From the NCBI RefSeq assembly GCF_010669285.1, contig NZ_CP048711.1, positions 3,658,001 to 3,722,000 on the forward strand: a stretch of DNA of 64,000 bases, given 5' to 3'. Shown here in pieces: positions 26,416-34,918 of the stretch. Source of the DNA: Kineobactrum salinum. GTDB taxonomy: Bacteria; Pseudomonadota; Gammaproteobacteria; Pseudomonadales; Halieaceae. The notes under the pieces are model-generated. The model saw only the letters and a list, made by a program, of their open reading frames with translations. It was not told the DNA's origin and searched no databases. Both the position numbers and the translations under genes were made by a program. Position 1 is the stretch's first letter, and every line of letters begins with the position of its first letter.

Positions 26416-27153
26416 TCAGTTCCCGTTGACCAGCGCCCGGACTGCCTCGATCGCGGCAACGCCCTCGGGGTTGTCACCATGCACACAGAGGGTATCCACC
26501 CGCAACTGCAGCCGTGCACCGCTGACCGTCGTGATACTGTTGTCGGTGCAGAGCTGGCGCACCTGGGCCAGCATGCGCTCGCGGTCGTGCACTGCGCCGG
26601 GCTTGCGCCGCGACAGCAGCCTGCCCTCGTCGTCATAGCAGCGATCGGCGAAGGCCTCGAACAGCAGGGGCAGGTCCAGCGCTGCGGCCTCGGCCAGATG
26701 ACTGTCGGCCGTCGGGGTCGCCTGCAACATCAGTGCGACAGAGCGGTGATAGCCCGACACCGCCGCCATCACGCCGGCCCTGACGGCCGCATCGGCCATC
26801 ATGTCATTGTACAGCGCGCCGTGGGGTTTGACGTAGGCCAGTTCCAGACCATGGCAGCGAGCCATGCCATCCAGTGCGGCGATCTGGTAGCGCAAACTGC
26901 TGGCCAGTTCGTCTTCACTGAGCGCCATGGAGCGCCGCCCGAATCCTGCCAGGTCCGGGTAGGCCGGGTGCGCGCCGACACTGACACCATGGCGGGCGGC
27001 CAGGGCCAGGGTACGGTCGATGGTCAGTGGGTCGCCGGCATGGAAGCCGCAGGCGATATTGGCCTGGTCGATATGCGGCATGACCTGGGCATCCATACCC
27101 ATGGTCCAGCTGCCGAAGCTTTCACCCAGATCGCAGTTCAGTAACATCGTCAT
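26416..27153 (-). CDS. pxpA: 5-oxoprolinase subunit A (LamB/YcsF, PxpA)
   Basis: 245 residues from ATG at 27153 (a second Met is at residue 3). The family motifs are present: LLNCDLGESFGSWTMG, INIACGFHAGDP-type ANIACGFHAGDPLTI, GAHPAYPDLAGFGRR, YVKPHGALYNDM, and EAFADRCYDDEGRLLSRR with VHGDNPEG. The (beta/alpha) barrel likely carries the amide-opening chemistry of the PxpABC enzyme. It is nine bases after the DUF1445 gene and six before pxpB, so the set is one operon. 5-oxo-L-proline is the known substrate; the neighbours here suggest the D-form may also matter. Confidence 0.94.
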   Translation of the reverse strand: MTMLLNCDLGESFGSWTMGMDAQVMPHIDQANIACGFHAGDPLTIDRTLALAARHGVSVGAHPAYPDLAGFGRRSMALSEDELASSLRYQIAALDGMARCHGLELAYVKPHGALYNDMMADAAVRAGVMAAVSGYHRSVALMLQATPTADSHLAEAAALDLPLLFEAFADRCYDDEGRLLSRRKPGAVHDRERMLAQVRQLCTDNSITTVSGARLQLRVDTLCVHGDNPEGVAAIEAVRALVNGN

Positions 27154-27162
27154 TCCTGTGGT

Positions 27163-27948
27163 TCAGAGCATGGCCAGCTGGCTGTTGCGCAAATCGGTAA
27201 CCAGCATGCAGCCCGGGCTGTGGGTGATGGCGAAGGGCAGCGCGGCCCGTTCCAGCGCCACCTGGGGAGTTACCCCACAGGCCCAGAACACAGGAAGTTC
27301 GTCGGCCGCTATCGACACCGGGTCGCCGAAATCGGGTTTGCCGATTGCGTCGATACCGATCAGGGCCGGGTCGCCCAGGTGGACCGGCGCGCCGTGCACC
27401 GACGGAAACCGGGTGCATATCTGCACCGCACGGATGGCATCCGCTGCCCGAAACGGACGCATGCTTACCACCATCTTGCCGGCGAAGGGACCGGCGCTGC
27501 GGCAGTCGATATTGGTGCGATACATGGGCACATTGACCTGCTCGGTGATATTGCGCACTTCCAGCCCGTCCGCCAGCAGCGCCTCTTCGAAGGAGAAGGA
27601 GCAGCCCAGTGCGAAAGTCACCAGATCGTCCCGCCACAGCTCAACGATGTCCTGGCGTTCTTCGCTCAATTTACCCTCGCGGAAAATGCGGTAGCCTGGC
27701 AGGTCAGTGCGGATATCGATATCCCCCAATAGTGGTAGTGCCGCATCGCCGGGGGTGTCGGAGCTGGCTATCAGCGGGCAGGGCTTGGGATTGGCCTGAC
27801 AAAAACGCAGGAAATCCCCGGCCACGGCAGCCGGCAGGATGACGATATTGCATTGGACATGACCCGGCGCGAACCCGGAGGTATTGCCCCGGTGCTCGCC
27901 GCGCCGGATGCTCTGGCGCAGTTGGGCAGGTGTCATTGATGCTGGCAT
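27163..27948 (-). CDS. DUF1445 (UPF0317) protein, D-glutamate cyclase N-terminal-domain type
   Basis: 261 residues from ATG at 27948, first gene of the D-amino-acid unit. Motifs of DUF1445: [20 protein letters not shown] near the start, [64 protein letters not shown], and [23 protein letters not shown] at the end. Old annotations call it a putative hydro-lyase. It matches the N-terminal half of vertebrate D-glutamate cyclase (DGLUCY), whose C-terminal half is the DUF4392 protein at 23941. It is cytoplasmic, with no signal peptide. Cyclase function is a family inference. Confidence 0.82.
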   Translation of the reverse strand: MPASMTPAQLRQSIRRGEHRGNTSGFAPGHVQCNIVILPAAVAGDFLRFCQANPKPCPLIASSDTPGDAALPLLGDIDIRTDLPGYRIFREGKLSEERQDIVELWRDDLVTFALGCSFSFEEALLADGLEVRNITEQVNVPMYRTNIDCRSAGPFAGKMVVSMRPFRAADAIRAVQICTRFPSVHGAPVHLGDPALIGIDAIGKPDFGDPVSIAADELPVFWACGVTPQVALERAALPFAITHSPGCMLVTDLRNSQLAML

Positions 27949-28136
27949 TGCTAACCTCGTGGGCCGGTGATGGGCGCGTACTGGCGCACATGGTACTGGA
28001 TTTGCCCCCGACTTAACCAGTTGCCATCAATGCCCGCGCAGCAACGCGGGGCGCACCAGCGGGCGCTGCATTGCCTCGGCTCAGCCGGGGCTCTATGATG
28101 GATCGTCATCACAACGCCCAGTCGAAGGACGCCGCC

Positions 28137-29717
28137 ATGCCTCATCCCGCCGTTACTGCGGAGACCTACCCGCACAAGCCCGCCATCATCATGGGAGAAT
28201 CCGGCCATATGGTCACCTACGGCGAACTGGACGAGCGCAGCAATCGGGTGGCGCAGCTGTTCCGTTCCCTGGGTCTGCGCAAGGGCGACCATATCGGCAT
28301 GATGCTGGAAAACAGCCATCAGTTCCTGGAAATCTGCTGGGGTGCCCAGCGCGCCGGCCTGATTTTTACCCCGGTCGGTCTCCATCTGCCGCAGGAAGAG
28401 GCCGCTTATATCCTCGACAACTGCGGCGCCAGCCTGTTCGTTGTGTCCCATGGGCAGGGCGAGGCCGCGGCCAGGTTACGGGACTGTGTGGCCGGGCTGC
28501 GCCATTGTTTCATGATCGACGGCATCCAGACCGGGTTCGAGTCCTGGGAGGAGGCCGTGGCGGAGCAGCCTGCGCAGCGCATCGACGATGAGGCCAACGG
28601 CGTACCGATGTTCTATTCTGCCGGCACCACCGGCCAGCCCAAGGGCGTGTTTCGGCCCCCGGACAGCGATGATGTCAACGCGCCTCACCCGTTGGCCGAT
28701 TCACTGGGAGCCGCCTTTGGTTTCAGTCCCGAAACGGTCTATCTGTCGCCCGCGCCGCTCTACCATGCGGCGCCGCTGCATTTCAACATGATGAACCTCT
28801 ACCAGGGCGGCACTTCCATCATCATGGAGTACTTCGAACCCGAGTTGGCCCTGCGCCTGATCGAGGAACACCGGGCCACCCACAGTCAGTGGGCGCCTAT
28901 CATGTTTGTACGCATGCTCAAGCTGCCGCAGGAAGTGCGTGAGCGCTACGACCCTGGCAGCATGCAGTATGCGATCCACGCTGGAGCCTCCTGCCCGGTC
29001 GAGGTCAAGGAGCAGATGATAGCGTGGTGGGGCGAGGTGCTGGTGGAATATTATACCGCCAGCGAAGGGATAGGCATCACGGCCATCGATTCAGCCAACT
29101 GGCTGACCCACAAGGGCTCGGTGGGCCGCGCCCTGGTCGGACAGGTGCACATCGTTGACGCGCAGGGCAGGGAACTGCCGCCGGGTGAGACAGGTGCTGT
29201 GTATTTTAGCGGTGAACAGGCGCAGTTTAGTTATCATGGTGAACCGGCCAGGACTGCCGAAGCCTTCAATGAGCGCGGCTGGGCCACCACCGGGGATCTG
29301 GGTTATCTGGATCGCGATGGCTACCTGTACCTGACTGACCGCAAGGACTCCATGATCAGTCGTGGAGGGGTGAGCATCTCCCCGCAGGAGATAGAAAACC
29401 TGTTGATCAACCACGACAAGGTGGCGGATGTGGCGGTGTTCGGTATTCCCAGCGCGGAATTCGGGGAAGAGGTGAAGGCCGTGGTACAGCCGATGAACTG
29501 GGTGGACGCCACCGATGAGGTGGCAATCGAAATCACCGAATGGCTGCGCGAGCGCATCTCCCACCTCAAGCTGCCGCGCTCGCTGGATTTTCACCGGCAG
29601 TTGCCGCGCCGGGACGACGGAAAGTTGTACAAGCGCCACCTGCTGGAAGAGTATCGGGGAGCGGCCAGGGTGGAGCCGGGCACCGAGGCCGCCGATGATG
29701 GCAACGACAAAGCCTAG
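28137..29717 (+). CDS. Acyl-CoA synthetase (AMP-dependent, ANL superfamily)
   Basis: 526 residues from ATG at 28137 behind GAAGGA. ANL motifs: MFYSAGTTGQPKGV (P-loop-like A3), YHAAPLHFNMM, YTASEGIGI (A5 region), ATTGDLGYLDRDGYLYLTDRKDSMI (A7-A8) and PRRDDGKLYKR with the catalytic Lys. It activates a carboxylic acid to the CoA thioester; long-chain or aromatic substrates are possible. It is divergent from the D-amino-acid unit and 48 bases upstream of a patatin lipase gene, so the two may convert lipids to acyl-CoA together. The TTGQPKG motif is the usual variant. Confidence 0.88.
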   Translation: MPHPAVTAETYPHKPAIIMGESGHMVTYGELDERSNRVAQLFRSLGLRKGDHIGMMLENSHQFLEICWGAQRAGLIFTPVGLHLPQEEAAYILDNCGASLFVVSHGQGEAAARLRDCVAGLRHCFMIDGIQTGFESWEEAVAEQPAQRIDDEANGVPMFYSAGTTGQPKGVFRPPDSDDVNAPHPLADSLGAAFGFSPETVYLSPAPLYHAAPLHFNMMNLYQGGTSIIMEYFEPELALRLIEEHRATHSQWAPIMFVRMLKLPQEVRERYDPGSMQYAIHAGASCPVEVKEQMIAWWGEVLVEYYTASEGIGITAIDSANWLTHKGSVGRALVGQVHIVDAQGRELPPGETGAVYFSGEQAQFSYHGEPARTAEAFNERGWATTGDLGYLDRDGYLYLTDRKDSMISRGGVSISPQEIENLLINHDKVADVAVFGIPSAEFGEEVKAVVQPMNWVDATDEVAIEITEWLRERISHLKLPRSLDFHRQLPRRDDGKLYKRHLLEEYRGAARVEPGTEAADDGNDKA

Positions 29718-29765
29718 TGGGCTGCAGTATGCTGGGGAAGACAGCTGTTGCCATGAGGTTCGCCG

Positions 29766-31397
29766 GTGAGTAAAGCAAGCACACTGCGCCAGCTCGAGCG
29801 CGAGATGAATGAATGTTCCACATATGAGCAATGGCGCGATGCCGCGATCGAGCACGACGAGTTGTCGGGAATGCAGCGCTGGCGCGAAGTGGACCAGACC
29901 AGCCAGTATGACTACAGCCAGATCCGCCTGCGGCTGGATCGTCTGCGCAGCCTGCGCTCGCGGCACGATGACCAGGGTTTGCTGTACACCCTCAATGAGG
30001 GCATACACGGCAATATGGGCGGGATGGGCCGCAGCACCCTGTATCAGCGCGCCAAGTTCGGCACCAAGCACCTGATAGAGCAGTATATCGACGAGATCGA
30101 TGATTCGCTGCGCTACCTGGCGGAACTGGAAAGCCCGGACGTGACCATCCAGCAGAAGCTGGACTTCTTTTACCGCGCCAACCTCTGTTTTGGCCGTTCC
30201 GCCCTGATGCTGAGCGGCGGAGGCGTCCTCGGTTTCTACCACCTGGGAGTGGTCAAGACGCTGCTGGAGCAGGGTCTGCTGCCGCGGGTGATCTCCGGTT
30301 CCAGCGCGGGTTCCCTGGTGGCGGGTGTGGTGGGTACCCACAGCGATGAGGAGCTTGAACACTTCTTCGACCCCGTCAATGTCCACTTCGAGGCAGAACG
30401 GGAGGCCAGCGTATTCTCCCGGATGTTTCTGGGACGCCATCCCCAGATCGATATTCGCGATCTGGAAAACATCATAGCGCGGCTGATACCGGAAATGACC
30501 TTCCAGGAAGCCTACGAGAAAACCGGGCGCCAGATCAGCATAACCGTAGCCCCCGCCGAAACTCACCAGCGCTCCCGGCTGTTGAATGCCATCACTTCCC
30601 CCAACGTCTATGTGCGTTCCGCAGTGATGGCTTCCTGCGCCGTTCCCGGGGTATTCCCGCCGGTGATGCTGATGGCCAGGAACGTGCATGGAGAGGCCCA
30701 GCCCTACCTGCCAACCCGCAAATGGGTGGACGGCTCGATCGCTGACGATCTGCCCGCAAAACGGCTGTCACGCCTGTTCAGCACCAATCACTATATCGTC
30801 AGCATGGTCAACCCGATTGCGACGCCATTTCTGCGCGGCAACCGCAAGGGCAGGGCCGGGGCTTTCTCGGCGGCGCTGGGCAGTCTGGGTGTCGGCATCG
30901 GCCGGGAGGTGCTGAACTTCTACCGCGGAGTGGCACAGAAAAAGGGAGATAACTGGCCACGGTTCAATCTCCTGCTGAACGGCGTCCATTCCCTGCTGGA
31001 CCAGGACTACAGTGGTGATATCAACATCGTGCCGAGTTTTCGCTGGTATAACCCGGCCAGGATTCTGTCCCACCTGTCCGAGAAGGAACTGGTTGAGTTG
31101 ATGGAAGGCGGTGCCCACTCCTGTTTTCCCAATGTAGAGACGATACGCCTGTGCACCAAGATCAGCCGCACGATGGAAGAGATCCTGCAGCGCTTCGAGT
31201 ACGGTGACCTGCGCCCGGGCAGGGTACAGGATTACCATCGGCCGCGGTCGTCCCGGCGGCGCCCGCAACCTACCTGGTCGGACCGGGAGACGCTGGACGA
31301 GCGTGCCGGAACTGCTTCGGGGAGCGGTGGCTCCGGAACCAAAACCAGAGTGCGGCGCAAGCGTGCCGCGGCAGGCAAGACGGTGAAGTCTGGCTAG
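29766..31397 (+). CDS. DUF3336/patatin-like phospholipase (TGL-type lipase)
   Basis: 543 residues from GTG at 29766. An N-terminal DUF3336 helical region (about 1-140; ECSTYEQWRDAAIEHDEL) is followed by a patatin domain: oxyanion loop LSGGGVLGFYHLGV near 149-162, nucleophile elbow GSSAGS near 180 and catalytic Asp in WVDGSIADDLPAKRL. That is the Ser-Asp dyad layout of triacylglycerol lipases such as yeast Tgl3/Tgl4 and Pseudomonas relatives. The C-terminal 60 residues are rich in Arg, Ser and Gly and look disordered. No signal peptide, so it acts inside the cell, on storage or membrane lipids. Confidence 0.88.
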   Translation: MSKASTLRQLEREMNECSTYEQWRDAAIEHDELSGMQRWREVDQTSQYDYSQIRLRLDRLRSLRSRHDDQGLLYTLNEGIHGNMGGMGRSTLYQRAKFGTKHLIEQYIDEIDDSLRYLAELESPDVTIQQKLDFFYRANLCFGRSALMLSGGGVLGFYHLGVVKTLLEQGLLPRVISGSSAGSLVAGVVGTHSDEELEHFFDPVNVHFEAEREASVFSRMFLGRHPQIDIRDLENIIARLIPEMTFQEAYEKTGRQISITVAPAETHQRSRLLNAITSPNVYVRSAVMASCAVPGVFPPVMLMARNVHGEAQPYLPTRKWVDGSIADDLPAKRLSRLFSTNHYIVSMVNPIATPFLRGNRKGRAGAFSAALGSLGVGIGREVLNFYRGVAQKKGDNWPRFNLLLNGVHSLLDQDYSGDINIVPSFRWYNPARILSHLSEKELVELMEGGAHSCFPNVETIRLCTKISRTMEEILQRFEYGDLRPGRVQDYHRPRSSRRRPQPTWSDRETLDERAGTASGSGGSGTKTRVRRKRAAAGKTVKSG

Positions 31398-31425
31398 ACA
31401 TGCATCGTAACAATACGCTTCAGTG

Positions 31426-32457
31426 TCAGCGTCCGCCAGACTGGATCAGCTCAACCGCCAGCCGGGACAGCGGGGCCACCAGATTGCCGCGCTCTTCCGC
31501 TTCGGCGCTGGACGCGGTGCCGAGGCGGACGCGGTGCTTGATGCCCTGCACGATCGCGGCGAGCCGGAACAGGGAAAACACCAGGTAGAAATTCCAGTTG
31601 TCGATACCGTCGCGGCCAGTGCGTTCGCAATAGCGGGCAATGTATTCCTCGTCAGAGGGAATGCCCAGCGCCTGGCGGTCAATGCCAGCCAGGCCCTTCA
31701 TGCTGCCTTCGCCGGGCAGCATCCAGACCATGCACTGGTTGGCAAGATCTGCCAGCGGGTGGCCCAGCGTGGACAGCTCCCAATCCAGCAGCGCGATTAC
31801 CCGCGGTTGCTCGGGATGGAACATCATGTTGTCCAGACGGTAGTCGCCGTGTACCAGACTGATACTGCCATCGTCGGCGGGCATATTGGCCGGGAGCCAT
31901 TGCAGCAGCTGTTCCATGTCTGCCATGGTTTCCGTTTCCGAGGCGCGGTACTGCTTGGTCCAGCGCCCCAGCTGGCGTTCAAAATAATTGCCGGGCCTGC
32001 CGTAATCGGCCAGGCCCACGGCGTCCACATCGACATTGTGCAATGCCGCCAGGGTCTGGTTCATCGCGTCGTATATTGCGGCCCGTTCGGCCTTGTCACG
32101 CGCCTCGGGCAGGCTGGGGTCCCACAGGATGCGGCCTTCCAGAAACTCCATGACATAGAACATGGAGCCGATCACCGATTCATCCTCGCACAGCACATAA
32201 GTTCGCGGCACGGGGACGTCGGTATCGGCCAGGGCGCTGATTATCCGGTACTCCCTGTCTACCGCGTGAGCAGAGGGCAACAGCTGCCCGGGTGGCTTGC
32301 GCCGCAACACATAGGAGCGGCCGCCGGCGTTCAGTTTGAAGGTGGGGTTGGACTGACCGCCGGCGAATTTCTCCGCCGTGAGCTCGCCATCAAAGTCGGG
32401 AATATGGTCGGCCAGAAAGGCTGCCAACCGCCGGGTATCGAGTTGTCGAGCGCTCAT
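31426..32457 (-). CDS. APH-family phosphotransferase, ACAD10/11 kinase-domain type
   Basis: 343 residues from ATG at 32457. Kinase-like features: FAGGQSNPTFKLNAGGRSYVLRRKPPG (glycine loop and Lys), SLVHGDYRLDNMMFHP (catalytic HGDYRxDN) and VIALLDWELSTLGHPLADLA (metal-binding Asp). The DWELSTLGHPLADLA motif is typical of the APH domain found in vertebrate ACAD10/ACAD11, where it phosphorylates 4-hydroxyacyl-CoA during hydroxy-acid breakdown. It is not an antibiotic resistance gene by these motifs. It is the second gene after fpr on the minus strand, 89 bases apart. Acyl-CoA genes further right fit the theme. Confidence 0.82.
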   Translation of the reverse strand: MSARQLDTRRLAAFLADHIPDFDGELTAEKFAGGQSNPTFKLNAGGRSYVLRRKPPGQLLPSAHAVDREYRIISALADTDVPVPRTYVLCEDESVIGSMFYVMEFLEGRILWDPSLPEARDKAERAAIYDAMNQTLAALHNVDVDAVGLADYGRPGNYFERQLGRWTKQYRASETETMADMEQLLQWLPANMPADDGSISLVHGDYRLDNMMFHPEQPRVIALLDWELSTLGHPLADLANQCMVWMLPGEGSMKGLAGIDRQALGIPSDEEYIARYCERTGRDGIDNWNFYLVFSLFRLAAIVQGIKHRVRLGTASSAEAEERGNLVAPLSRLAVELIQSGGR

Positions 32458-32546
32458 GGGGCTCCTTCGCTGTTATATCGCCTGCGCAGTCTACCAGAGG
32501 TCGCAGGATGCACGAAGCAGCAGTGCTGTGGGCGCAAGCGCTGCGG

Positions 32547-33320
32547 TCAGCTCTCCACGAAGGCCCGTTCAATCACATAGTGGGCTGCGTCGCCGTGGCG
32601 CGATTCGTTGAAGCCGCGCTCGTGCAGCAACGTGGTCATGTCCTTGAGCATGCTGGGGCTGCCGCAGATCATGAACCGGTCGCTGGCCGGATCGATTTTC
32701 TCCAGCCCCAGGTCGGCGGGCAGCTTGCCGCTGACCAGCAGGTCGGTGAGCCGGCCCGTATTGCGGAACGGTTCGCGGGTCACGGTGGGGTAGTAGAGCA
32801 GTTTGTCGCTGATCTCTTCGCCCAGGTATTCATGCTGCGGCAGTTCCCGGGTGATGGTGTCCTGGTAGGCCAACTCGCTGGCGAAACGGCAGCCGTGGGC
32901 CAGAATGACCCGGTCGAAGCGCTCGTAGATCGCGGGGTCACGGATAATACTCATGAACGGCGCCAGGCCGGTACCGGTGGCGATCAGGTACAGATTCTTG
33001 CCGGGCAGCAAGTTGTCCAGCACCAGGGTGCCGGTGGCCTTGCTGTTGACCAGCAGTTCGTCCCCTACCTGAATGTTCTGCAGGGTGGAGGTCAGCGGGC
33101 CGTCCGGCACCTTGATGCTGAAGAATTCCAGTTCGTCCTCGTAGTTGGCACTGGCCATGCTGTAGGCCCGCAGCAGGGGTTTACCCTCACGCTCCAGCCC
33201 AATCATTGTAAAATGACCGTTCTCGAACCTGAAGCCCGGGTTGCGGGTCGTCTTGAAGCTGAACAGACGGTCGGTCCAGTGGTGGACACCGGTGACCTGT
33301 TCGCGCAGCAAAGTAGCCAT
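32547..33320 (-). CDS. fpr: Ferredoxin--NADP reductase
   Basis: 257 residues from ATG at 33320. The FAD motif RAYSMASANYEDELEFFSIK is at about residues 50-69, GTLVLDNLLPG follows, the NADP motif LYLIATGTGLAPFMSIIRD is near 112, and the C-terminal part (FMICGSPSMLKDMTTLL, ESRHGDAAHYVIERAFVE) matches the bacterial Fpr subclass that ends in a short tail. It shuttles electrons between NADPH and ferredoxin or flavodoxin in stress defence. It is divergent from a FinR-like LysR gene, the same arrangement as in Pseudomonas putida fprA-finR, where FinR activates fprA under superoxide stress. Confidence 0.92.
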   Translation of the reverse strand: MATLLREQVTGVHHWTDRLFSFKTTRNPGFRFENGHFTMIGLEREGKPLLRAYSMASANYEDELEFFSIKVPDGPLTSTLQNIQVGDELLVNSKATGTLVLDNLLPGKNLYLIATGTGLAPFMSIIRDPAIYERFDRVILAHGCRFASELAYQDTITRELPQHEYLGEEISDKLLYYPTVTREPFRNTGRLTDLLVSGKLPADLGLEKIDPASDRFMICGSPSMLKDMTTLLHERGFNESRHGDAAHYVIERAFVES

Positions 33321-33399
33321 TGCTTACCTCTCGTGGCAGTTGAGCATGTGTGGGAGTGTGCAGGATACGACCCGGCACTATATTGGTAAAATGGATTTT

Positions 33400-33412
33400 A
33401 TAGATATACTAT
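33400..33412. promoter_or_regulatory. LysR-type dyad between fpr and finR
   Basis: ATAG-n5-CTAT (33400-33412) is a dyad in an AT-rich part of the 120-base divergent region, and it contains the T-n11-A spacing used by LysR-type regulators. It is placed 28 bases before the regulator ATG and 80 before that of fpr. The binding role is an inference from position. Confidence 0.4.
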
Positions 33413-33440
33413 AGTTGTAAGTCCGATATGGGTGGGGTCT

Positions 33441-34388
33441 ATGCGCTACAGTCTGCGACAACTGGAAGTATTTCTCGCCACTGCCCAGCATGACAATATC
33501 AGCCGGGCGGCGGACACGCTGGCGATGTCCCAGTCCGCGGCCAGTGGCGCGCTGCGGGAGCTGGAGCAGCAGTTCGGTGTGCGCCTGTTTGACCGCCTCG
33601 GCAAGCGACTGCGGCTCAGCGAGCTGGGGCGCCAACTGCGGCCCCAGGCAGAGAACCTGCTGGCCCAGGCCAGGGACTTCGAGCGGTCGCTGGCTGGGGA
33701 GGAAGTCAGCGGCCGTCTGCAGCTGGGCGCGACCCTGACCATCGGCAACTACCTGGCGGTGCCGATGATCGCGGCCTTCCGGGCCCGCTACCCGGGTGCA
33801 GACATTGCCCTCAACGTAGCCAATACTGCGACGATTGCCGAGCAACTGGCGAGTTTTGAGCTGGACGTGGGACTGGTCGAAGGGGAGTTCTACCATCCCG
33901 ATCTGGAGACTCTGCACTGGCGCCCCGACGAGCTGCAGGTCTTTGCCGCGCCGGGTCATCCGTTGGCCGGCAAAGCCAGGCTTGCGGACAGGGATCTGCT
34001 GGGACTGGACTGGATCGTCCGGGAATCAGGGTCCGGGACCCGGCAGACCTTCGAGCGGGCGATGCACGGTATCCTGCCGGATCTCAACATCGTCCTGGAG
34101 TTGCAGCACACCGAAGCGATCAAGCGTGCCGTCGAGGCGGGCCTGGGGGTGGGCTGCCTGTCCCGCATCAGCCTGGTGGAAGCGTTTGCCCGCGGCACAT
34201 TGATACCCTTGCAGGTACCGGGGAGGGACTTCCAGCGCCAGCTCAACATCATCCTGCACCGGAAAAAGTTCCAGAATGCGGCGCTCAAGCGCTGGCTGCA
34301 GCTGTGCCGGGAGGCCGTGTCGGATACACTGGGCGCGGATACAGACACCCAGCGAGGCCCCGGTGCCGGACCCGATAGTCCCGATTGA
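33441..34388 (+). CDS. finR: LysR-type regulator, FinR-like
   Basis: 315 residues from ATG at 33441 (MRYSLRQLEVFLATAQHDNIS); a GTG nine bases upstream is less likely. The winged helix-turn-helix occupies 1-60 (SRAADTLAMSQSAASGALRELEQQFGVRLFDR), and the rest is the periplasmic-binding-protein-like effector domain (LGATLTIGNYLAVPMI, DVGLVEGEF, VRESGSGTRQTFE, AVEAGLGVGCLSRIS). Pseudomonas FinR has a very similar start, RFSLRQLQVF, and senses oxidative stress to activate fprA. The divergent partner here is fpr, so the same regulation is probable. The last 25 bases overlap the SprT-like gene. Confidence 0.83.
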   Translation: MRYSLRQLEVFLATAQHDNISRAADTLAMSQSAASGALRELEQQFGVRLFDRLGKRLRLSELGRQLRPQAENLLAQARDFERSLAGEEVSGRLQLGATLTIGNYLAVPMIAAFRARYPGADIALNVANTATIAEQLASFELDVGLVEGEFYHPDLETLHWRPDELQVFAAPGHPLAGKARLADRDLLGLDWIVRESGSGTRQTFERAMHGILPDLNIVLELQHTEAIKRAVEAGLGVGCLSRISLVEAFARGTLIPLQVPGRDFQRQLNIILHRKKFQNAALKRWLQLCREAVSDTLGADTDTQRGPGAGPDSPD

Positions 34389-34908
34389 CGCCAGCCAGCG
34401 GCTGCAGGTGGAACGGGCCACCGAACACTTTGTCGCCGAAGCGGCGCGCCACCTGCAGTTGTCATTGCCACCGGTCGCGGTGGTATTTGACTTGAGCGGT
34501 ACCGCGGCCGGGATGTTCAGTGTCCAGGGGCGGCGCTGCCAGATCCGCTACAATCCCTGGATATTTGCGCTGCACTTTGCCGAAAACCTGCGCCACACCG
34601 TGCCCCACGAGGTGGCGCACTATGCCGTATACCGGCGCTGGGGACAGCGGCGGCTGCGGCCCCACGGGCCGGAGTGGCGCTGGTTGATGGACTGTTTCGG
34701 GGTGCCGCCACGGGTGACCTTCGACCTGGATCTGGCAGGAGTCCCGGTGCGCCGGCAGCGGCGCTACCCTTATCGTTGTGCCTGTCGCGAGCACGCGGTC
34801 TCGACGGTGCGGCACCGGCGCGTGTTGCGGGGGCAGGCCAGCTATCGCTGCCGCGACTGCGATTCAGAACTGACGCCGGTTGCCGAACGGCTGGCCAGCA
34901 GTGACTGA
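34363..34908 (+). CDS. SprT-like zinc metalloprotease
   Basis: 181 residues from GTG at 34363, overlapping the regulator end by 26 bases. The SprT family core is RCQIRYNPWIFALH, then HTVPHEVAHYAVYRRWG with the HEVAH zinc site near residue 87, PHGPEWRWLMDCFG, and a C-terminal zinc-ribbon-like segment with CACREH and YRCRDCDSEL. Eukaryotic relatives (Spartan/SPRTN) cleave DNA-protein crosslinks; the bacterial role is not settled. It is convergent with the DUF748 gene, with only 10 bases between the two stop codons. Confidence 0.82.
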   Translation: MPDPIVPIDASQRLQVERATEHFVAEAARHLQLSLPPVAVVFDLSGTAAGMFSVQGRRCQIRYNPWIFALHFAENLRHTVPHEVAHYAVYRRWGQRRLRPHGPEWRWLMDCFGVPPRVTFDLDLAGVPVRRQRRYPYRCACREHAVSTVRHRRVLRGQASYRCRDCDSELTPVAERLASSD

Positions 34909-34918
34909 GCGTGCGGCA

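Noticed and set aside
31426-32457. Aminoglycoside resistance kinase
   Set aside because: The APH fold is shared, but DWELSTLGHPLADLA and the lipid-related surroundings fit the ACAD10/11 kinase group, not drug resistance.
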